From positions 1 to 19,669 of the forward strand of contig DATKEG010000074.1 of the NCBI GenBank assembly GCA_035544515.1: a DNA stretch of 19,669 nt. Reading direction: 5' to 3'. The stretch is from DATKEG01 sp035544515. GTDB taxonomy: Bacteria > Acidobacteriota > Vicinamibacteria > Fen-336. Both the position numbers and the translations under genes were made by a program. A model generated the notes under the pieces. That model made no database searches. It was not told the origin of the DNA and saw only the letters and a program-made list of their open reading frames with translations. Shown one piece after another: positions 1-5,212 of this stretch (positions within the stretch are counted from its first letter, which is position 1; every line of letters begins with the position of its first letter).

Positions 1-1496
1 TCGGCCCTGGGCTTCTTTCCCTTGGTGACCTCGGGTTGGCCGGTCAGCAGTCCGACGTATTCGCTGAGCACCTCACCCATGACCAGGCCGTCCTCGGTGA
101 TCTCGAATGCCCGCAACTCTTTCCGGTGTGCGCTCCCGCGCACCTTGACGACGGCCAGGATGCGCTTCAACTGACCCTGATGCTCGATGTACCGCTGCAT
201 GATGATCGCGTCGGTCAGGAATGCCGTCCCTTGTGGGCTGAAGCGAAGGTCTACGTAGCTGTCCTCGACTTCCGCCGTCATCATCACCGTGACACCCATC
301 CCCGTGATGGTCGTGACCATCCGATAGAGCGATTCCCGGAAGTCCTCGCGAAACGTGGGAGCCAACGCGAGCTCGAATCCAGACAGCGAGTCGATCACCA
401 GCCGGCGCGCCTTGAGACGACGTATGGCCTTGGTGAGATCATCCAGGGTTTCGTCGATCGAGAGGTCGAGAGGCCGTGCCTGAATGATGCCCAGCAGCTC
501 ATCTGCGAGCAGCCGGCCGCGGATCTTTCCCTTGTTGCCGATCTGTCGGTATTCATGCGGGCGTTTCTCGAAGATGGCAAGGATTCCCGCTTCACCGCGG
601 CGCACGCCTTCAGCGAGGAATTCCGTCGCGAGAACCGTCTTGCCGGAACCGGAGGGGCCCGCCACGAGCACCGAGAATCCGGCCGGGATCCCTCCGCCCA
701 GCATCTCATCCAGGCGTTTGATTCCGGTCGAGACACGTTCTCGCCGCGGCCTGTCGCCAGAGGACGCCGGGTCCGGCTTCTCCTCGGGACCGACGATGGC
801 CCGTGGGAAGACCTGGATCCCGTCGCCGGTGATTCGAAACGTGTGCAGGCCTGGAATCGAAGCCTGGCCTCGACATTTCACGACCTGCATCTTCCGGACG
901 ACCGAGTTCCGGTCGACGCTCTGATACAGCCACAGCAGACCGTCGGCCACGGTGAAGATGGGGTCCTGCTCGATGTCGGCCGTCTGGTATTCGCCGACCA
1001 GGAACGTCGTCGCCTCCCATCCGGTCAGATGGATGCCGAGCTGCTGCACGAAGTCCTGCATTTCGACCGGAGCGGCGGGATGGCGCTCAGCAGTACGTCC
1101 GGCGGTTCGAAAGGAATCGACGATCACGATGCCCGGAGACGCGGCCTCGACCTCTTTCACGATTCGTTTCAGGATCTGACTCAGGCCGCCCTCGAGGACG
1201 TCCGGGGCGACATTGATGAAACGAATGGACTCGGTCACCCTGGCCGCATCGAAGAAGCTGAACTGCTGTTGATAACGCAGCATCTTCACCGGAGGCTCGC
1301 CCAGAACGGTGAAGTACAAGGCCGGGCGAGTTTTCTCGGCGAGAGTAAACATGATCTGCTGCGCGAGCGTCGTCTTGCCGGACCCCGGCGCGCCCGCGAT
1401 CAGATTGAAGGAGAACTCCGGCACACCCCCGCCCAGAACCGCATCGAGGCCCGGCACGCCCGTAGGCAGTTGCCGGATAGGAACCTTGTCGGTCAT
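1..1496 (-). CDS. KaiC-like two-domain RecA-family ATPase (3' end cut by window edge)
   Basis: The reading frame opens at ATG 1494-1496 and stays open to the left edge, giving about 498 residues, so only a short C-terminal tail is missing compared with KaiC (about 520). Two RecA/KaiC domains are visible. Domain 1 has Walker A GAPGSGKTT (residues 35-43) and Walker B-like IVIVDS. Domain 2 has Walker A GPSGSGKT and LVIDS, and ends with the KaiC signature VKVRGSAHRKELRAFEI. The family are ATP-hydrolysing hexamers; cyanobacterial KaiC autophosphorylates on Ser431/Thr432, but the aligned residues here are Ala-Phe (before LTDAI). The domain-2 catalytic Glu pair reads FEK rather than FEE. An AGGAGG site (1507-1512) lies 10 bases before the ATG, inside the upstream gene, and the genes overlap by ATGA. 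It is therefore probably a non-clock KaiC homologue used in signalling. GC is lower than in the rest of the window. Confidence 0.93.
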   Translation of the reverse strand, partial: MTDKVPIRQLPTGVPGLDAVLGGGVPEFSFNLIAGAPGSGKTTLAQQIMFTLAEKTRPALYFTVLGEPPVKMLRYQQQFSFFDAARVTESIRFINVAPDVLEGGLSQILKRIVKEVEAASPGIVIVDSFRTAGRTAERHPAAPVEMQDFVQQLGIHLTGWEATTFLVGEYQTADIEQDPIFTVADGLLWLYQSVDRNSVVRKMQVVKCRGQASIPGLHTFRITGDGIQVFPRAIVGPEEKPDPASSGDRPRRERVSTGIKRLDEMLGGGIPAGFSVLVAGPSGSGKTVLATEFLAEGVRRGEAGILAIFEKRPHEYRQIGNKGKIRGRLLADELLGIIQARPLDLSIDETLDDLTKAIRRLKARRLVIDSLSGFELALAPTFREDFRESLYRMVTTITGMGVTVMMTAEVEDSYVDLRFSPQGTAFLTDAIIMQRYIEHQGQLKRILAVVKVRGSAHRKELRAFEITEDGLVMGEVLSEYVGLLTGQPEVTKGKKPRA

Positions 1497-1936
1497 CTGC
1501 TTCGAGCCTCCTGCTGAGTCTCGTTGGGGAAGACGCTCGGCCAGGCGGCCCGCAAGACGCCCATGGTCAACGTCTCACCGATGAGCGTTACCAGCAGCCC
1601 GGCGAGAGTCGCCAGGACCGCGGCGGCGGCTTCCGCGGCGACGCTTGGCTCCTGTCGCTCCATGCAGAAAGCGAGTTGCGCAAACGGGCCGTCGGGGGGG
1701 GCGGATCGTTGAGCTTCGGCGAGCCACGGGAAGGGCCGTTGAACGATGTGCAGGCTACGGGCGGCGAGGGCCCTGACCCCTCCGGCGCCGATGAGCACCG
1801 CCAACTGGCCTCCCAGGGCGTCGGACACGCGAAGCGCCGCGGCGGCGAGCGCCTTCGCGTCGGCATCGGTTCCAGCTTCGCGCGCCAGCTCGCTCTGGAT
1901 GGCCTGACGAAGGTCCGCGCTTCCCGACATCGGCAT
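1493..1936 (-). CDS. Uncharacterised 147-residue protein coupled to the KaiC-like ATPase
   Basis: I cannot assign a function. The protein is Ala/Leu-rich and predicted mostly helical. A hydrophobic stretch (about residues 99-130) contains LLVTLIGETLTMGVLRAAWP, which could be one membrane helix or a buried amphipathic helix. A second moderately hydrophobic segment is LGGQLAVLIGAGGVRALAA (41-59). A Cys lies at 91; no catalytic motif is evident. Two starts are possible, ATG 1934-1936 or ATG 1928-1930 (Met3); an AGGGAG seven bases upstream favours the first. The TGA stop overlaps the ATG of the KaiC-like gene (ATGA), so the two are almost certainly translated together. The simplest inference is an accessory or anchoring partner of that ATPase. 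GC is about 66%, between the KaiC gene and the rest of the window. Confidence 0.82.
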   Translation of the reverse strand: MPMSGSADLRQAIQSELAREAGTDADAKALAAAALRVSDALGGQLAVLIGAGGVRALAARSLHIVQRPFPWLAEAQRSAPPDGPFAQLAFCMERQEPSVAAEAAAAVLATLAGLLVTLIGETLTMGVLRAAWPSVFPNETQQEARSR

Positions 1937-2026
1937 GGGATGACTCCCTGAAGTCGCGCCTACTCTTCACGGGGCGCGAGGGGCCGAGACGAAGGCCACG
2001 TCGACACGGAGGGGGCATCACGCACA

Positions 2027-2040
2027 TGCCCGCACGGGCA
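2027..2040. repeat. Short inverted repeat upstream of the KaiC operon
   Basis: Six-base arms TGCCCG and CGGGCA are separated by two bases, about 90 bases upstream of the 147-residue gene and downstream of the tRNA. There is no T-run, so it is not a convincing terminator. It could be an operator for the KaiC-like operon or chance in GC-rich DNA. Confidence 0.25.
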
Positions 2041-2042
2041 AT

Positions 2043-2107
2043 CTTACGTCAGTTGGCTCGTCGAATAGACCCGGCTCGGTTCTGTCGCTTGGGAGCCGCC
2101 TCGTAAG
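2043..2107. repeat. Nested inverted repeats just downstream of tRNA-Ala
   Basis: Outer arms CTTACG (2043-2048) and CGTAAG (2102-2107) enclose inner arms GGCTC (2055-2059) and GAGCC (2093-2097). On the minus strand this lies immediately after the tRNA and could fold in the 3' trailer. There is no U-tract, so a standard intrinsic terminator is not supported. The arms are short and chance is possible. Confidence 0.25.
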
Positions 2108-2120
2108 TCGTTGCCGGAGT

Positions 2121-2196
2121 TGGTGGAGCTGATGGGGATCGAACCCATGACCTCGTGAATGCCATTCACGCGCGCTCCCAACTGCGCTACAGCCCC
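2121..2196 (-). tRNA. tRNA-Ala (anticodon GGC)
   Basis: The minus strand folds as a complete 76-base cloverleaf. The acceptor stem is GGGGCTG with CAGCTCC, followed by ACCA, so the CCA end is encoded. The D-arm is GCGC-AGTTGGGA-GCGC. The anticodon stem CGTGA/TCACG holds loop ATGGCAT with anticodon GGC, reading GCC and GCT alanine codons. The T-arm is ATGGG-TTCGATC-CCCAT. It stands alone, with the KaiC-like operon downstream and the aldo-keto reductase diverging from it. Confidence 0.97.
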
Positions 2197-2211
2197 ACAG
2201 GGAAGAAAACG

Positions 2212-2241
2212 ATGGTACCAAGCGGGCCGGCGGGCGGTCAA
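2212..2241 (-). promoter_or_regulatory. Candidate sigma-70 promoter of tRNA-Ala
   Basis: On the minus strand TTGACC (2241-2236) is followed after 18 bases by TACCAT (2217-2212), matching the -35 and -10 consensus at 5/6 and 4/6. The predicted start near 2205 lies about nine bases before the mature tRNA 5' end. Called by eye only. Confidence 0.5.
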
Positions 2242-2300
2242 CCGGCGGGCGGCCTTGAGGAAGGGCGAGTGGGCGGGATGGTGATAGCCTGGGGCCATCC

Positions 2301-2307
2301 AAAGGAG
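2301..2307 (+). promoter_or_regulatory. Ribosome binding site that fixes the aldo-keto reductase start
   Basis: AAAGGAG ends six bases before GTG 2314 and twelve bases before ATG 2320. The spacing favours the GTG. It also excludes the longer open frame that begins inside the tRNA gene. Confidence 0.7.
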
Positions 2308-2313
2308 TCGATC

Positions 2314-3297
2314 GTGGAAATGAGGACGCTGGGGAAGAGCGGGCTGCGGGTCTCCGCCCTGGGGCTCGGCTGTATGGGGATGTCCGAGTTCTACGGGCCG
2401 CTGGACGAGACAGAGTCGATCGCCACCATCCACGCGGCGCTCGATGCGGGGCTGAACTTCCTCGACACCGCCGACGCCTACGGGCCCTTCACCAACGAGG
2501 AGCTGGTGGGGCGGGCCATCAAGGGCCGCCGCCGGGAGGTGGTCCTGGCCACGAAGTTCGCCATCGTGCGCGGCCCCGACGGGGCGCGCAGCATCAGCGG
2601 GAAGCCCGACTACGTGCGCTCGGCCTGCGACGCGAGCCTGCGCCGGCTGGGCGTGGACACGATCGACCTCTACTACCAGCACCGCGTGGACCCGGCGACG
2701 CCGATCGAGGACACGGTGGGGGCCATGGCGGAACTGGTCGGGGCGGGCAAGGTCCGCTGCCTCGGCCTGAGCGAAGCGGGGCCGGAAACGCTGCGCCTCG
2801 CGACCACGGTGCACCCGATCGCCGCGCTGCAGAGCGAGTACTCGCTGTGGAGTCGCGACATCGAGGACGCCCAGGTCCCGGCCGCGCGCGCGCTGGGCAT
2901 CGGCCTCGTGGCCTACAGCCCGCTGGGGCGCGGGTTCCTCACCGGCCAGATCCAGCGCTTCGAGGACCTGGCGGAGGACGACTGGAGGCGCGGCTCGCCG
3001 CGCTTCCAGGGGGAGAACTTCGCCAAGAACCTCCGGCTCGTCCACCGCATCGAGGGGTTGGCCACGGAGAAGGGCTGCACCCCGTCCCAGCTCGCGCTGG
3101 CCTGGGTGCTCAGCCGCGGAGAGGACGTCGTCCCGATCTTCGGCACCAAGCGCCGGAAGTACCTGCTGGAGAACCTGAAGGCCCTGGAGATCACGCTGAG
3201 CGCCGAAGACCTGCGTCGCCTCGAGGAGCTGGCGCCGAAAGGGGCGGTGGCCGGCGATCGCTACCCGGCCCCGATGATGACCTACATCGGGCGGTGA
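2314..3297 (+). CDS. Aldo-keto reductase (NADPH-dependent oxidoreductase)
   Basis: This 327-residue protein reads as a full-length aldo/keto reductase, a cytoplasmic (beta/alpha)8-barrel enzyme that reduces aldehydes or ketones with NADPH. The N-terminus MRTLGKSGLRVSALGLGCMG is typical of the group close to AKR13. All four catalytic residues are visible: Asp51 and Tyr56 in DTADAYGP, Lys81 in LATKF and His123 in YYQHRVDP. The phosphate-binding region is present as IFGTKRRKYLLENL near the C-terminus. GTG 2314 is chosen as start because of the AAAGGAG site six bases upstream; ATG 2320 is the alternative. It is a single-gene unit; its stop lies three bases from the stop of the convergent anti-sigma gene. 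The natural substrate cannot be read from sequence. Confidence 0.95.
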   Translation: MEMRTLGKSGLRVSALGLGCMGMSEFYGPLDETESIATIHAALDAGLNFLDTADAYGPFTNEELVGRAIKGRRREVVLATKFAIVRGPDGARSISGKPDYVRSACDASLRRLGVDTIDLYYQHRVDPATPIEDTVGAMAELVGAGKVRCLGLSEAGPETLRLATTVHPIAALQSEYSLWSRDIEDAQVPAARALGIGLVAYSPLGRGFLTGQIQRFEDLAEDDWRRGSPRFQGENFAKNLRLVHRIEGLATEKGCTPSQLALAWVLSRGEDVVPIFGTKRRKYLLENLKALEITLSAEDLRRLEELAPKGAVAGDRYPAPMMTYIGR

Positions 3298-3300
3298 CGA

Positions 3301-4026
3301 TCAGCGGGCGGGCGCGAGCCGCGCCACCGTCCGGGTCAGGGCGCGCTCGGCCGCTTCCACCGCTTCCTCGCTCGCGCTGACCACGCCGACCACGGTGCCC
3401 CCGACGCGCAAGAGGTGCACGGTCTGGCCCAGCACCTCCGCTTGGTGCGAGGCGCCCATGCGCACGGACCCGGGCACCACGAACAGCGACAGGTTCACGT
3501 CGTCGCCGGAGTAATAGAGGTGGGCCACGCTACGGTCGATCAGGGGACAGTAGCGCGCGCCCAGCAGCTCCGCGGAGCCCGCTTTCTCGGGCACGACCGG
3601 AATCGAGAACCCGTCGTCGTCGAACCAGGCGGACACGCGGTCGGGGTCGCCGCTCCACACCTTGGCGGGCAGCCTCGACCGGCCGAAGCAGCTCGAGTGG
3701 TCGCGGGCCAGCTCCCAGGCCACGAACGGCGGCGCCGCGCGCAGCCAGAACACGAACAGCGCGAGCGCGGCCGCCGCGGGCAGGGCGACGGCGGCGATCA
3801 CGCGCCGCGCCGAGGAGGAGCGCAGCCGCCGCCGCACGGACCGGCCCAGGCCGGCCGGCACCTCCAGGGGCGCCAGGGCGCGCAGGCGGGCGCGCAGCAC
3901 GGTCTCGAAGTCGGCCTGCTCGCGGCAGGACAGGCACTCGGCCAGGTGCGCCTCGACGCCTTTCCGCTCGTCCTCGGGGAGCGCCTCGTCCACGAAGGCG
4001 GTGACCTTCTCGGGATCGCAGGTCAC
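3301..4026 (-). CDS. Membrane anti-sigma factor with ZAS zinc-binding domain
   Basis: The 241-residue product begins with a zinc-binding anti-sigma (ZAS, zf-HC2) domain, with Cys3 and the HLAECLSC motif supplying His27, Cys31 and Cys34. One transmembrane helix follows at about residues 76-96, then an extracytoplasmic domain of about 140 residues. Such proteins hold an ECF sigma factor inactive at the membrane until a signal releases it. The outer domain carries RDHSSCFG (His110, Cys113) and RYCP (Cys160), which might bind a metal or sense redox state. Its ATG overlaps the sigma factor stop (ATGA), making the pair translationally coupled and supporting this partner. The signal is unknown. Proteolysis-controlled release is possible, but no protease gene lies nearby. 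Confidence 0.9.
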   Translation of the reverse strand: MTCDPEKVTAFVDEALPEDERKGVEAHLAECLSCREQADFETVLRARLRALAPLEVPAGLGRSVRRRLRSSSARRVIAAVALPAAAALALFVFWLRAAPPFVAWELARDHSSCFGRSRLPAKVWSGDPDRVSAWFDDDGFSIPVVPEKAGSAELLGARYCPLIDRSVAHLYYSGDDVNLSLFVVPGSVRMGASHQAEVLGQTVHLLRVGGTVVGVVSASEEAVEAAERALTRTVARLAPAR

Positions 4027-4517
4027 GGTCTCTTCCCCTCGAGGGCGGTCCGCAGCAGCGCCCGCCCGCGGTGGATGCGGGACATCACGGTGCCGATGGG
4101 CACGTCGAGGATCCGCGCGATCTCCTGGTAGGAGAAATCCTCCACGTCGCGCAGCACGACCGCGCTACGGAACACGTCGGGGAGCGCCTCCAGGGCGCGC
4201 GAGAGGTCCTCGCCGCCCCGCGCGAGCGCGTCCTGCGGGGGAGGCACCGCGGGCCCTTCGTCGGGGAGCTCCACCGTCCGCGGCGAGCGCCGGGAGCGCC
4301 GGAAGGCGTCCGTGCGCACGCGGTGGAGGATGGTGTAGAGCCAGGCCCGGATGTTGCTGCCGGGCGTGAAGCCGTCGAAGGCGCGGTAGGCCCGGAGGAA
4401 CGTCTCCTGCACCAGGTCCTCGGCGTCGTGGGCGTTGCCGGTCATGCGAAAGGCGGTCCCATAGAGCGATCTGAGGTGGGGCAGGGCCTCCGCTTCGAAC
4501 CTCTGGTCCCGAGTCAC
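4023..4517 (-). CDS. ECF-family RNA polymerase sigma factor
   Basis: This 164-residue protein has the two-domain ECF architecture. Sigma region 2 (about 10-80) includes the core-binding and -10-recognition motifs DAEDLVQETFLRAYRAF and NIRAWLYTILHR. Sigma region 4 (about 105-160) contains ALPDVFRSAVVLRDVEDFSY and the helix-turn-helix EIARILDVPIGTVMSRIHRGR for -35 recognition. It would direct RNA polymerase to a stress or envelope regulon. The first codon is GTG at 4515-4517, with only a weak purine-rich site (GGGGACGAGG) before it. It overlaps its anti-sigma gene by four bases. Upstream on the same strand two GAACCCC boxes resemble ECF -35 elements, so autoregulation is possible but not shown. 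Confidence 0.95.
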   Translation of the reverse strand: MTRDQRFEAEALPHLRSLYGTAFRMTGNAHDAEDLVQETFLRAYRAFDGFTPGSNIRAWLYTILHRVRTDAFRRSRRSPRTVELPDEGPAVPPPQDALARGGEDLSRALEALPDVFRSAVVLRDVEDFSYQEIARILDVPIGTVMSRIHRGRALLRTALEGKRP

Positions 4518-4593
4518 GCCTCGTCCCCACGCGCGTCTCCAGGCGGGAAAACGCGCGCGGGCGACCTCGTATTCCCTCGTCGGTCAGCCATTT

Positions 4594-4675
4594 GGGGTTC
4601 GCCGGACGATTCTGCCACGAGCGTCGCCGCCCCGGTAAGGCCCGGTGTGATCCCACGCAACCCTCACCGGGGTTC
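4594..4675. promoter_or_regulatory. Intergenic region: inverted repeat and two GAACCCC boxes
   Basis: The gap between the diverging sigma and HTH genes (4518-4764) holds GAACCCC twice on the minus strand (4600-4594 and 4675-4669), resembling the GAAC core of ECF -35 elements; I see no matching -10 element. An inverted repeat CCCGGTG (4641-4647) / CACCGGG (4665-4671), 17 bases apart, is followed on the plus strand by GTTCTTTTA. It could be an operator for the HTH protein or a weak terminator. No further open frame is convincing in the gap. Confidence 0.3.
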
Positions 4676-4688
4676 TTTTAATGGTTCG

Positions 4689-4717
4689 TTGACGGCCTGA
4701 AATCCCTGGGTGAGAAT
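4689..4717 (+). promoter_or_regulatory. Candidate sigma-70 promoter of the HTH/histidine kinase unit
   Basis: TTGACG (4689-4694) is followed after 17 bases by GAGAAT (4712-4717), matching consensus at 5/6 and 4/6. A start near 4724 would give a leader of about 40 bases before ATG 4765. Called by eye. Confidence 0.42.
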
Positions 4718-4764
4718 CGAATGAGAGGACAGACGGCGTTCCGCAGGCTTTCGCCGCGATCTGA

Positions 4765-5148
4765 ATGAAGTACCTCACGACCCTCGAAGTAGCCCACGAG
4801 CTGAAGGTCAGCAAGCAGACGCTGCTGAACTGGCTCTATGCGGGCAAGGTGCCGGAACCCCCGCGCAACCGCAAGGGGTACCGGCTCTGGAGCCCGTCCC
4901 GGGTCAGCCTGGTGAAGCGGCTGATCGACGAAGGGCGGCTGCACAAGAGGACGGTGGTGCACCGGGAGGCGTCGAACCGGCCGGAGGTGGTGAGCGAGTT
5001 CGCCCGCGAGGTCCACCAGTTCCTGCGCGACGGGAAGGTCGACGTGGAGTCCTTTCTCAAGGAGCTGGCGCGCCTGAACCCGGGCGTCGCGGAGCAGGTC
5101 CGTTTCCGCAAGACCGCCAGCGGACCGCGCTCGTCGAAGACGGCTTGA
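4765..5148 (+). CDS. MerR-like helix-turn-helix DNA-binding protein
   Basis: The 127-residue protein opens with a winged helix-turn-helix of the MerR/excisionase type: YLTTLEVAHELKVSKQTLLNWLYAGKVPEPPRN (about 3-35) and the wing RKGYRLWSPSRV. The rest is a charged helical region ending in FLKELARLNPGVAEQ, probably for dimerisation; no cysteine or ligand-binding pattern is present, so this is not a classical metal-sensing MerR. No Shine-Dalgarno sequence is visible before ATG 4765. The gene is 64 bases upstream of the hybrid histidine kinase in the same direction, with no obvious promoter between them, so the two are likely cotranscribed. It diverges from the ECF sigma operon and may bind the shared intergenic region. 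Targets are unknown. Confidence 0.85.
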   Translation: MKYLTTLEVAHELKVSKQTLLNWLYAGKVPEPPRNRKGYRLWSPSRVSLVKRLIDEGRLHKRTVVHREASNRPEVVSEFAREVHQFLRDGKVDVESFLKELARLNPGVAEQVRFRKTASGPRSSKTA

Positions 5149-5212
5149 GGCCCGCCCTGCGGCTCGGCGCGACGCCCGCCGGACGCGCGCGGCGCCGCCC
5201 TGCCGCCGGAAC

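Noticed and set aside
36..1517. Plus-strand open frame of 493 codons over the KaiC region
   Set aside because: It is the antisense shadow of the KaiC-like ATPase; its translation shows no domain and is rich in Arg/His/Asp as expected from antisense reading of GC-rich coding DNA.
2155..2313. N-terminal extension of the aldo-keto reductase
   Set aside because: The extension begins inside the tRNA gene. The family N-terminus MRTLGKSGLRVS and the ribosome site place the start at 2314.
2018..3045. Minus-strand open frames crossing the tRNA-Ala gene
   Set aside because: They run through the tRNA and antisense to the aldo-keto reductase and give low-complexity products with no recognisable motif.
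4584..4814. 76-codon minus-strand frame in the sigma/HTH gap
   Set aside because: It overlaps the HTH gene start and has no ribosome site or recognisable motif.
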